Source: an uncultured Eubacteriales bacterium
GTDB taxonomy: Bacteria; Bacillota; Clostridia; Oscillospirales; CAG-272
Length of the DNA stretch: 13,134 bases
Assembly (NCBI GenBank): GCA_900547565.1
Contig: URHI01000050.1
Span: 1 to 13,134, forward strand
Reading direction: 5' to 3'
Below are positions 6,581-13,134 of the stretch, in pieces; the stretch's first letter is position 1; every line of letters begins with the position of its first letter. A program made the translations under genes and the position numbers. The notes below the pieces were generated by a model. It was not told the origin of the DNA. It did no database searches and saw only the letters and a program-made list of their open reading frames with translations.

Positions 6581-7444
6581 ATGTACGAATGTAAGATCGC
6601 AGAAAAATTGGTGGAGCTCCGCACTTCAAAGGGAGTAACGCAGGAGGACGTGGCTCAAAGTCTATCTATTTCAAATAAAACGGTTTCCAAATGGGAGAAT
6701 GGTGCCTCAACGCCTGATCTTCCTATGGTTGTAGAACTCGCAAAATATTATGGTGTCACTACTGACACGCTTCTCGGACTTTCAGAGGACAAAAAGCAAA
6801 GCACGTCAGAAGAAATCCGCTCTTTGTTTGAAGGGCTTGACCGCCGCGAATCGGTGCTCAAAGCGTTTGAAACAATAAGATCTCTTGTTCCTACAATGTA
6901 TGGAACCGTATCTAAATATTATGATGACGCTTATGGTGAAGAAAATGTTTTTCCGACAGGTACTTCACATGGATATCGTTCCGCAATTTCGCTCCATGAG
7001 TTCTTTGAGTTTACCACAAGCTCTGAAAACGTGAACTTAGCTGTGATGATGCTTAGAAATAAGGTTAATTTTGTATGGATGAGCGATAAGAATAAACAAA
7101 AAGAAATCGTTAAGATTTTTAAGTTTCTATCGAGCGAAGATGCACTTTCCGTTCTATATTTTGTCCATTCCACCGTTTGCTCTGAAAGTTTTACTGCTGA
7201 TTATATTGCAAAGAATACGGGCGTGAAGGAAGAACGGGTTTCCGAGATTCTCGACGAATTCTGTTCTGTGGGAGATTGCCGTTGGGTAACTGCGCACCTT
7301 AGCGAAGGTGAGGTAAGAGTTTATGAGTGCTATGGAGACGGTATCGTTTTGTCCCTTATTTCCTTGGCATTTGAAAGAATGTGCGGCAGACAGTCCTATG
7401 AATACAACTTCAACGGAAGATGCAAAATGATCGGAGGTAAGTAA
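6581..7444 (+). CDS. XRE-family HTH regulator with C-terminal winged-helix-like domain (first of pair)
   Basis: The protein has 287 residues from the ATG at 6581, preceded by AGAGGTG (6568-6574) at 6 bases. An upstream in-frame GTG at 6572 overlaps this ribosome site and is not the start. Residues 6-61 are a typical Cro/CI-type HTH (TQEDVAQSLSISNKTVSKWENG), and the DTLLG end of the HTH unit is present. Residues 75-175 are a linker and a possible ligand-binding region rich in aromatic residues. Residues 180-268 look like an ArsR-like winged helix (IFKFLSSEDALSVLYFVH, then IAKNTGVKEERVSEILDEF, then a beta wing). The next gene has the same layout and starts one base after this stop, so the two are co-translated and may form a heteromer. 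Target genes and signal are unknown. The cysteines in the C-terminal part (residues 200, 228, 233, 250) could matter, but no metal motif is evident. Confidence 0.87.
   Translation: MYECKIAEKLVELRTSKGVTQEDVAQSLSISNKTVSKWENGASTPDLPMVVELAKYYGVTTDTLLGLSEDKKQSTSEEIRSLFEGLDRRESVLKAFETIRSLVPTMYGTVSKYYDDAYGEENVFPTGTSHGYRSAISLHEFFEFTTSSENVNLAVMMLRNKVNFVWMSDKNKQKEIVKIFKFLSSEDALSVLYFVHSTVCSESFTADYIAKNTGVKEERVSEILDEFCSVGDCRWVTAHLSEGEVRVYECYGDGIVLSLISLAFERMCGRQSYEYNFNGRCKMIGGK
7433..7437 (+). promoter_or_regulatory. Ribosome binding site of the second XRE gene inside the end of the first
   Basis: GGAGG within the last codons of the first XRE gene lies 8 bases before the ATG at 7446. The stop (7442-7444) and the next start are separated by one base, which indicates translational coupling. 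Confidence 0.8.
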
Positions 7445-7445
7445 G

Positions 7446-8273
7446 ATGAGTTTATCGGGAAATATCAGGAGATTGCGCCTTGAAAAGAATTTGACACAAG
7501 AGCAACTTGCCACAAAGCTTGGAGTATCCGCACAAGCGGTATCCAAATGGGAAACGAGCGAAACATATCCCGATGGCGCGCTTCTTATTCCTCTCGCTAA
7601 TGAGCTTGAGGTATCTCTTGACGAGCTTTTCGGGAATGAATTAGTTACGATGGCAGATATTTCGTCAAAAATCGTGAAATTGATTCATGCAACAAAAGCA
7701 ACTGAGCGATTCAATGTTGCGCGTGATATCGGTTGGCAGATCGAGCGCGGTTTGTTTAACTGCCGTATGGAGATTGAAAAGAAATACGATCCGAGTGAAA
7801 TCAAGAATCAGAAAAACGCATCTTACATTCTTGACGATAACGGATTTACAATCGTATCCAACGGAAAAGAGCCTTTCTTCTCTGTATTTCCGCAGCCGGC
7901 AGAGGGATACGGGCATTTTCTGAATGATAAGGACGATCTTCAAAAAATCTTTGCAGCACTTTCTCATACCAGCACAATGACAGCTTTGATCTATTTGTAT
8001 CATAAAAACGAGAATTATGTTTTTGAGAGCGCAGTTCTTGAAAGAGATTGCGAGATTGCAAATGATCAGATCAACGCGGTAATAGAGGATCTGTTGACGC
8101 TAAAGTTAATATGGAAACAGGAGCTTACAATTAATGGTGAAAGCCGCGTTCTGTATTATTCTCGACCCAGCCACAAATTGCTTGCCGTATTGTTGATGAC
8201 AAGAGAAATTGGCTATAAGGGAGCATATAGTGTCCAATCACATATCAGAAATACGCCGTTTTTTAAGGAATAG
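7446..8273 (+). CDS. XRE-family HTH regulator with C-terminal winged-helix-like domain (second of pair)
   Basis: The protein has 275 residues. Residues 5-62 are a canonical XRE HTH (TQEQLATKLGVSAQAVSKWE), ending in SLDELFG. After a linker (65-140), the segment GHFLNDKDDLQKIFAALSHTSTM aligns with the first XRE protein around its KQKEIVKIFKFLS. The remainder (about 168-250) resembles a winged helix with a beta hairpin (LTINGESRVLYYS). The same domain order and the motif matches indicate an old duplication of the upstream gene. The protein is cytoplasmic, with no membrane segment or enzyme motif. The pair lies directly after the two sigma genes on the same strand, and nothing else stands in the block. 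A role in controlling or cooperating with the sigma pair is plausible but unproven. Confidence 0.87.
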   Translation: MSLSGNIRRLRLEKNLTQEQLATKLGVSAQAVSKWETSETYPDGALLIPLANELEVSLDELFGNELVTMADISSKIVKLIHATKATERFNVARDIGWQIERGLFNCRMEIEKKYDPSEIKNQKNASYILDDNGFTIVSNGKEPFFSVFPQPAEGYGHFLNDKDDLQKIFAALSHTSTMTALIYLYHKNENYVFESAVLERDCEIANDQINAVIEDLLTLKLIWKQELTINGESRVLYYSRPSHKLLAVLLMTREIGYKGAYSVQSHIRNTPFFKE

Positions 8274-8278
8274 TATAC

Positions 8279-8312
8279 CGCCGGGAGTAACCGTAAATGG
8301 TTGCTCCCGGCG
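8279..8312 (+). terminator. Hairpin terminator T3 of the regulatory block
   Basis: CGCCGGGAGTAACC (8279-8292) pairs with GGTTGCTCCCGGCG (8299-8312), a 14-bp stem with one T-G pair and a GTAAAT loop. Compared with T1, an A-T pair in the stem has become G-C on both arms, so pairing is kept by compensatory change. The T-tract is weak (CTCTTTG). It lies 5 bases after the XRE operon stop and faces the convergent asnB. Confidence 0.8.
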
Positions 8313-8319
8313 ATGCTCT

Positions 8320-8422
8320 TTGATGCGATCTGGTGCATGGTGCTGTAATTACCGATATGCAGGTCGGTCTGTCCGGGTAATTCAACATATGTTTTCATTA
8401 CAGTAGCCTGCCCTATCGCCAT
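8320..8422 (-). pseudogene. Possible truncated coding remnant at the right edge of the block
   Basis: On the minus strand, 36 bases after the asnB stop, a frame opens at an ATG (8422). It reads in GC-richer codons like those of the nitrogen operon (YVELPGQTDLHIGNYSTMHQ) until it meets hairpin T3 near 8320. There the composition changes and the frame runs on into the antisense of the XRE gene. No good ribosome site is visible and I recognise no family. It may be the start of a gene interrupted when the AT-rich block was inserted, or simply chance. Confidence 0.25.
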
Positions 8423-8457
8423 TTGTATAACAGTTCTGCCTTACTTAATGCTTCCTG

Positions 8458-10035
8458 TCATTTGCCGCTGTCGCCATAGTTGGACAGCACACGTGCCGAC
8501 GGGTCGTTGACGTCACATCCGCGCCAGCTTTTGTTTGGCATCCAGAAGTCGGATATCATCTCCGACTGTCCGTGATAGTAGCGCTCAAATATCTCCCGGT
8601 ACAAAAGCGATTCCTTGGTAAACGGCATGGCATGAGTATACTTGCTCCGTGCCTCCTCATAATCCTCGTCAGAGTAAAGCCCCTCGGCGTACTGCTTGAG
8701 GTAATCCACCATAGAGTGGCCAACCGCATCGGAAAACGCAGCCTTTTCACGGTATAGTATATCATGCGGCAGGTAGTCGCCTTCAAAAGCCCGGCGCAGC
8801 AGATATTTGCCCTTGCCGTATACATTCATTTTTTTGGCCGGATCGACCGAAAGCACATACCTCACAAAATCCAGGTCGCCGAACGGCACCCGAGCTTCGA
8901 GAGAGTTGGCTGAAATACATCTGTCGGCACGCAGTACATCGTACATGTGCAGCTCCCTCACGCGCTTTTCCGACTCACGCTGAAACTCCTCGGGCGACGG
9001 CGCAAAATCGGTATATTTGTACCCGAACAGCTCGTCTGATATTTCACCTGTAAGCAACACACGTATATCGGTGTTTTTACTGATCCAGCGGCAAAGCAGA
9101 TACATTCCCATGCTGGCGCGCACGGTCGTAATATCATACGTCCCCAGCATGTGTATGACCTCGTCCAACGAATCAAGCACCTGCTCGCGCGTCATTATGA
9201 CCTCGGTATGATCGCTTCCTATGTAATCGGCCACCTGACGCGCATATTTCAGATCAATGGCGTCTGACTCCATGCCAATGGCAAATGTACGTATAGGCTG
9301 CTCACTGCGCTTTGCCGCAATAGCGCAAACCAACGATGAATCCAAGCCGCCCGACAGCAAAAATCCCACCTTGGCATCTGCAACCAGGCGCTTGTCAACA
9401 CCCGCTACCAGCTTGTCGTGAATGTTGCGGCAAACCGTGTCAATATCGTCATAACACACAGCATCGACATGCGCAATATCATTGTAACATATAAACTTTC
9501 CGCCCTTGTAATAATGCCCCGGAGGAAATGGCAGAACACGGCGGCAAAGCCCTGTCAGGTTTTTAGGCTCAGATGCGAAAACGATCACTCCCGCATCATC
9601 GTAGCCATAATACAGCGGGCGTATCCCTATGGGATCACGGGCGGCAATGTATTCGGCCGTGACTCCGTCATATATGATAAGCGCAAACTCGGCATCTAAC
9701 ATGGCGAACATATCCGTCCCGTACTCCCGGTACAGGGGCAGAAGAATTTCGCAGTCCGAACCGCTCCGGAAGCTGTATTTGTCCGCCAGCCGCTCGCGCA
9801 ATGCGCGGTAGCCGTATATCTCGCCGTTGCAGACAACATAGCTTCCGTCAAGCTCAAACGGCTGCATTCCCTCGGGCGTCAGCCCCATGATAGCCAGTCG
9901 GTGAAACGCCAGCAGTCCGTGTCCCGTATCCACCACACGGCTGTCATCCGGGCCGCGGGAGGCGGTCGCCTCAAAGCCCTGCATAAAAGCCCTGACATCA
10001 GCACAGTAGTCACAGTAACCCATTATGGAACACAT
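8458..10035 (-). CDS. asnB: Asparagine synthetase B, glutamine-hydrolysing
   Basis: This 525-residue protein makes asparagine from aspartate, ATP and glutamine in the cytoplasm. Its start is fixed by Cys2 (MCSIMGY), which becomes the N-terminal nucleophile of the Ntn-type glutaminase domain after Met removal. AGGAGG-type sequence (minus strand, 10045-10049) lies 9 bases upstream. Glutaminase landmarks are RGPDD (27-31), NGEIYG (70-75) and SGSD (91-94). The synthetase domain has the ATP pyrophosphatase loop SGGLDSS (228-234), the LTGEISDELFGY motif and SLEARVPFGD. Its length equals the short E. coli AsnB form. The gene is last in a minus-strand row glnN, amt-PII, asnB, with 75 bases after amt. 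The glutamine made by the synthetase is its amide donor, so the operon is metabolically coherent. No clear terminator follows its stop. Confidence 0.96.
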   Translation of the reverse strand: MCSIMGYCDYCADVRAFMQGFEATASRGPDDSRVVDTGHGLLAFHRLAIMGLTPEGMQPFELDGSYVVCNGEIYGYRALRERLADKYSFRSGSDCEILLPLYREYGTDMFAMLDAEFALIIYDGVTAEYIAARDPIGIRPLYYGYDDAGVIVFASEPKNLTGLCRRVLPFPPGHYYKGGKFICYNDIAHVDAVCYDDIDTVCRNIHDKLVAGVDKRLVADAKVGFLLSGGLDSSLVCAIAAKRSEQPIRTFAIGMESDAIDLKYARQVADYIGSDHTEVIMTREQVLDSLDEVIHMLGTYDITTVRASMGMYLLCRWISKNTDIRVLLTGEISDELFGYKYTDFAPSPEEFQRESEKRVRELHMYDVLRADRCISANSLEARVPFGDLDFVRYVLSVDPAKKMNVYGKGKYLLRRAFEGDYLPHDILYREKAAFSDAVGHSMVDYLKQYAEGLYSDEDYEEARSKYTHAMPFTKESLLYREIFERYYHGQSEMISDFWMPNKSWRGCDVNDPSARVLSNYGDSGK

Positions 10036-10070
10036 ATAATAAATCCTCCGAACAACTCAGAAATAAATTT

Positions 10071-10110
10071 TGCGGCAAGCAACGTCAGCATCTGCCGTAA
10101 GCGATGCCGC
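10071..10110 (-). other. Weak hairpin in the amt-asnB gap
   Basis: GCGGCA (10072-10077) and TGCCGC (10105-10110) can pair across a 27-base loop directly after the amt stop. On the minus strand AAAATTTATTT follows. This may attenuate read-through into asnB or protect the upstream message. It is too weak to call a firm terminator. Confidence 0.35.
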
Positions 10111-11826
10111 TCATTCGACATCCTGAAGTGCGTCATAGCCTTCCTCGCCGGTACGCACCTTAACTACATTTTCAACGTCATAAACAAATATTTTTCCGTC
10201 ACCTATGTGTCCCGTGTAAAGAACGCTCTTGGCAGTTTCAATTATACTGCGAACCGGAATTTTACTTACAACTATGTCAACCTGAATTTTGGGCAGCAGT
10301 GTAGGCTCAATTTCAACACCGCGGTAATATTCCGGCTTGCCCTTCTGTATACCGCACCCGAGAACATGTGACATGGTCATACCCGTAACGCCCAGCTCAA
10401 CCATGGCCGCCTTGAGCGCTTCAAACCGAGCCTCTTTGCAGATAATTTCCACCTTGGTGAATTTCGGGGTACTGCCGTCATCAGATGTGCTGACAGTAAC
10501 CTTTTTCACCGGAATAGCCTCGCTTTCCGGAACCTTGTCAACCGCAACGATCTCAGGCTCAGCCGCAACCGTATCCGGTAGCATGGAAAATCCGGCATAT
10601 GCCGACAGAAGCCCGTGTTCGGAAACATCAAGTCCTTCCATCTCTTCCTCAGGCGAAACACGCAGACCTATCGTATGCTTAATAATAACAAACACCAGGG
10701 TGATTATCACTGTGACGTAAGCTGCTACCGAAAGCACTCCCAAAGACTGTACTCCGAGCAGATGCAGGCCGCCGCCGTAAAACAGTCCCTTTTCGGTCGT
10801 AACTCCGGTGGCGAACAGACCGGTAAATATCGTTCCCAATGCTCCGCAAACGCCGTGAACCGACACAGCCCCGACCGGGTCGTCAATCTTTACGACCTTG
10901 TCGAAAAATTCAACTGCGACAACTATAACTATGCCGAAAATAACTCCCATTATCGCCGCGCCGACGGGAGACACAGCATCGCACCCTGCCGTAATGCCTA
11001 CAAGTCCGGCAAGCGCGGCATTGTATGTCATGGAAACGTCGGGCTTTTTGTAGCGTATCCAGGTAAATATCAGCGTCGTGCAGCATGCAAGTGCAGCAGC
11101 CAGGTTGGTATTGAAGAACACACGTCCCGCGGTCTCCATAAGCTCATCCGTGTCAAGTCCGACAGTGGAGGCACCGTTGAAGCCGAACCAGCAAAACCAA
11201 AGAATGAATACGCCGAGTGCCGCAAAGGTCAGGTTGTGCCCCAGAATAGCCCGCGGCTTGCCGTTTTTATCATATTTGCCGATACGCGGCCCGAGTATTT
11301 TGGCTCCGATCAGTGCGCACACACCGCCGAGCATGTGGACTGCCGTTGAACCGGCAAAATCATGGAAGCCCAGCTGTGACAGCCAGCCGCCGCCCCAGAT
11401 CCAGTGTCCCGAAACGGGGTAGATAAACAGCGATATAGCGGCCGAATATATACAGTATGCGCTGAATTTTGTTCGTTCTGCCATGGCGCCGGACACGATC
11501 GTCGCAGAAGTCGCGCAGAACACGGTCTGGAATATTGCAAACGTCCAGAGCGGTACTCCGTCAGGAAGAATGTGCGAATAATCCTTCATGATCAGCGGGT
11601 CGAACCAGCCGAAAAGAGTGGTTCCGGCTCCGAACATAACTCCAAACCCCACAAGCCAGAAGCAGGGAGTACCGATGCAGAAGTCCATAAGGTTTTTCAT
11701 AAGTATATTGCCTGTGTTTTTTGCCCGTGTAAAGCCTGCCTCGCACATTGAAAAGCCCGCCTGCATAAAGAACACGAGAGCGGTTCCGACAAGGACCCAA
11801 AGCGTGTTTACTGCACTGTATGTCAT
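10111..11826 (-). CDS. amt: Ammonium transporter fused to a C-terminal PII (GlnB/GlnK-like) domain
   Basis: The protein has 571 residues from the ATG at 11826, with GGGAGG 10 bases upstream. An in-frame TTG 18 bases earlier overlaps that ribosome site and is rejected. Residues 1-390 form an Amt channel with about 11 membrane helices. Asp156 in HDFAGSTAVH, His164 and His324 (in VSVHGVCG) match the substrate-site Asp and the twin-histidine pair of AmtB. The conserved cytoplasmic tail (RVSPEEEMEGLDVSEHG) follows, then a linker of about 50 residues. Residues 454-571 are a complete PII domain. It has the 2-oxoglutarate-binding Gln (494, in GIQKG), the T-loop with PEYYRG (Tyr501 at the usual modification site), the ATP motif GDGKIFV and RTGEEG. 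PII proteins normally bind and block Amt as a separate trimer. Here the regulator is tethered, which implies built-in gating by 2-oxoglutarate and ADP/ATP. The gene lies 36 bases after glnN. Confidence 0.95.
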   Translation of the reverse strand: MTYSAVNTLWVLVGTALVFFMQAGFSMCEAGFTRAKNTGNILMKNLMDFCIGTPCFWLVGFGVMFGAGTTLFGWFDPLIMKDYSHILPDGVPLWTFAIFQTVFCATSATIVSGAMAERTKFSAYCIYSAAISLFIYPVSGHWIWGGGWLSQLGFHDFAGSTAVHMLGGVCALIGAKILGPRIGKYDKNGKPRAILGHNLTFAALGVFILWFCWFGFNGASTVGLDTDELMETAGRVFFNTNLAAALACCTTLIFTWIRYKKPDVSMTYNAALAGLVGITAGCDAVSPVGAAIMGVIFGIVIVVAVEFFDKVVKIDDPVGAVSVHGVCGALGTIFTGLFATGVTTEKGLFYGGGLHLLGVQSLGVLSVAAYVTVIITLVFVIIKHTIGLRVSPEEEMEGLDVSEHGLLSAYAGFSMLPDTVAAEPEIVAVDKVPESEAIPVKKVTVSTSDDGSTPKFTKVEIICKEARFEALKAAMVELGVTGMTMSHVLGCGIQKGKPEYYRGVEIEPTLLPKIQVDIVVSKIPVRSIIETAKSVLYTGHIGDGKIFVYDVENVVKVRTGEEGYDALQDVE

Positions 11827-11862
11827 GGTAGAACAACCTCCCAAATTAAAATGATAGATACA

Positions 11863-13134
11863 TCACACGCCGAACAGCAGTTTCTCATAAGTCGGGAACG
11901 GCCAGTATTTTTCGGCGGTAAACGTTTCGGCCTCGTCGCATACTACACGCAATTCGGCCATTTTCTGAAGTATAACGTCACGTATCATGTGAGACGCTTC
12001 GGTGATATCGCTAATAGTCTTGTATCTGATGATCTGCGACTCAAGCTCGCCGGTCGCGCGGTCGATCTCATCAACAAGTCCTGACAGCTTTGCGATCGCG
12101 GACTTTTCATACTGTCCTGCAACGCCCGGCACTGCGGAAGTCTTGGCCATCAGCGTGTCAGACAGCTCGCGCACATACGCTTCAACTGCCGGAATTATCT
12201 GACGGCGTGCCATATCTACCATAGTCATAGCCTCTATGTTGACGGTCTTACAATAGTTTTCCAGCGTGATCTCATAACGCGACTGTATCTCGGCAAGTGT
12301 GAATATCTTATGTGAGGTAAGCATATCCACATTTTTCTTCTCGAGTATTGCGGGCATGGCATCGGGCGTTGTACGCAGATTGAGCAGGCCGCGCTTTTCG
12401 GTAGCCTCCTTTATCCAGGCATCGTCGTAGCCATTGCCGTTGAAGATAATGCGCTTGTGCTGCTTGATCGTCTCCTTTATGAGATCGTGCAGTGCAGTCT
12501 CAAAGTCAGTAGCACCTTCAAGCCGGTCGGCGTAAACGCGGAGCGACTCTGCCACGGCAGCGTTAAGCATGATGTTGGCACAGGCAATACTGTTGGAGGA
12601 GCCGAGCATACGGAACTCAAACTTGTTGCCGGTAAATGCAAACGGAGATGTACGGTTGCGGTCGGTGGTATCACGTGTAAACTTAGGTAGCACATGTACG
12701 CCCAGCTTCATGACGGTTTTCTGCGTTCCGCTGTAGGCCTTGTCACTCTCAATCGCATCAAGCACCGCCGTCAGCTCGTCACCGAGGAACATGGACACAA
12801 CTGCGGGCGGAGCCTCGTTCGCGCCAAGACGGTGATCGTTGCCGGCCGTTGCGACCGACAGACGAAGCAGATCCTGATAATCGTCAACCGCCTTGATAAC
12901 GGCACACAAAAACAGCAAAAACTGTGCATTTTCATACGGCGTTTCACCCGGCTTCAGCAGGTTGACACCGGTATCGGTCGCCATGGACCAGTTGTTGTGC
13001 TTGCCAGAGCCGTTGACACCTGCAAACGGCTTTTCGTGCAACAGGCAGACCAGACCGTGACGGGCTGCCACCTTCTGCATGATCTCCATGGTCAGCTGGT
13101 TGTGGTCGGTGGCTATGTTTGTGGTGGTGTAAAT
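11863..13134 (-). CDS. glnN: Glutamine synthetase type III (GlnN), 5' end outside window
   Basis: The minus-strand frame is open from the window end (13134) to a TGA at 11863-11865, giving 423 residues. Internal methionines such as the one at 13089 are not the start, because the frame continues upstream with DHNQLTMEIMQK. The segments LLHEKPFAGVNGSGKHNNWS, NDHRLGANEAPPAV, RNRTSPFAFTGNKFEFRMLG and FNGNGYDDAWIKEA are hallmarks of the large type III synthetases. The expected full length is about 700 residues, so roughly 60 percent is present. It condenses ammonia with glutamate using ATP in the cytoplasm. The ammonium channel gene follows by 36 bases, and asnB uses the product glutamine. The promoter is beyond the window, so nitrogen control cannot be judged. 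Confidence 0.95.
   Translation of the reverse strand: MYTTTNIATDHNQLTMEIMQKVAARHGLVCLLHEKPFAGVNGSGKHNNWSMATDTGVNLLKPGETPYENAQFLLFLCAVIKAVDDYQDLLRLSVATAGNDHRLGANEAPPAVVSMFLGDELTAVLDAIESDKAYSGTQKTVMKLGVHVLPKFTRDTTDRNRTSPFAFTGNKFEFRMLGSSNSIACANIMLNAAVAESLRVYADRLEGATDFETALHDLIKETIKQHKRIIFNGNGYDDAWIKEATEKRGLLNLRTTPDAMPAILEKKNVDMLTSHKIFTLAEIQSRYEITLENYCKTVNIEAMTMVDMARRQIIPAVEAYVRELSDTLMAKTSAVPGVAGQYEKSAIAKLSGLVDEIDRATGELESQIIRYKTISDITEASHMIRDVILQKMAELRVVCDEAETFTAEKYWPFPTYEKLLFGV

Noticed and set aside
8274..8457. Duplicate of the tRNA-Arg 3' end as an attachment site for a mobile island
   Set aside because: I looked for GTTCGAGTCCC and ACGACGCGCCA near the right edge of the AT-rich block and found no match, and no integrase gene is present.
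10615..11349. 244-codon open frame on the plus strand
   Set aside because: It is a shadow of the amt-PII gene on the other strand, with low-complexity, non-protein-like composition.
11827..11844. TTG start for the amt gene
   Set aside because: The six extra codons contain the GGGAGG ribosome site for the ATG at 11826.
1..13134. CRISPR arrays, transposases, toxin-antitoxin pairs or prophage genes
   Set aside because: I saw no regularly spaced direct repeats and no reading frames with the relevant motifs on either strand.

Overview
The window looks like part of a Clostridia-type Firmicute chromosome. Strong AGGAGG-class ribosome sites, a ptsI/EIIA/EIICB sugar phosphotransferase operon, a type III glutamine synthetase, and XRE and sigma-70-family regulators typical of gut Clostridia all fit this. 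I cannot assign a genus. Judged by eye, the flanks (1-2530 and 8458-13134) are GC-richer with GGC/CTG/GCC-type codons. The middle (about 2900-8280) is clearly AT-richer with AAA/GAA/ATT codons, so the window has two compositions.

Layout. (1) Positions 1-2414, plus strand: the end of ptsI, then a glucose-family EIIA, then an EIICB permease, closed by a long hairpin at 2487-2529. Together they form a PEP-driven sugar uptake and phosphorylation operon. (2) Positions 2571-2742: an isolated tRNA-Arg(ACG) with its own consensus promoter and terminator. (3) Positions 2957-8273, plus strand: an AT-rich block containing only regulators. It has two tandem paralogous sigma-70/ECF-like proteins (554 and 529 aa), each with about 350 residues beyond the sigma domains, followed by a coupled pair of XRE-type regulators (287 and 275 aa) that are also paralogous to each other. 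Each of the three transcription units ends in a hairpin of the same sequence and structure family (4629-4660, 6382-6420, 8279-8312). (4) Positions 13134-8458, minus strand: a nitrogen assimilation operon in the order glnN (type III glutamine synthetase, 5' end outside the window), amt fused to a PII signalling domain, and asnB.

How the parts work together. The minus-strand operon imports ammonium, fixes it into glutamine and passes the amide to asparagine. The PII domain fused to the transporter would read energy and 2-oxoglutarate status at the channel. The PTS operon brings in a hexose. The middle block carries no enzyme or transporter, and its targets are not visible here. It is the least explained part of the window and the best candidate for an undescribed system: a private regulatory cassette of sigma factors with built-in C-terminal sensor-like regions plus wHTH-tailed XRE regulators, next to a tRNA gene.
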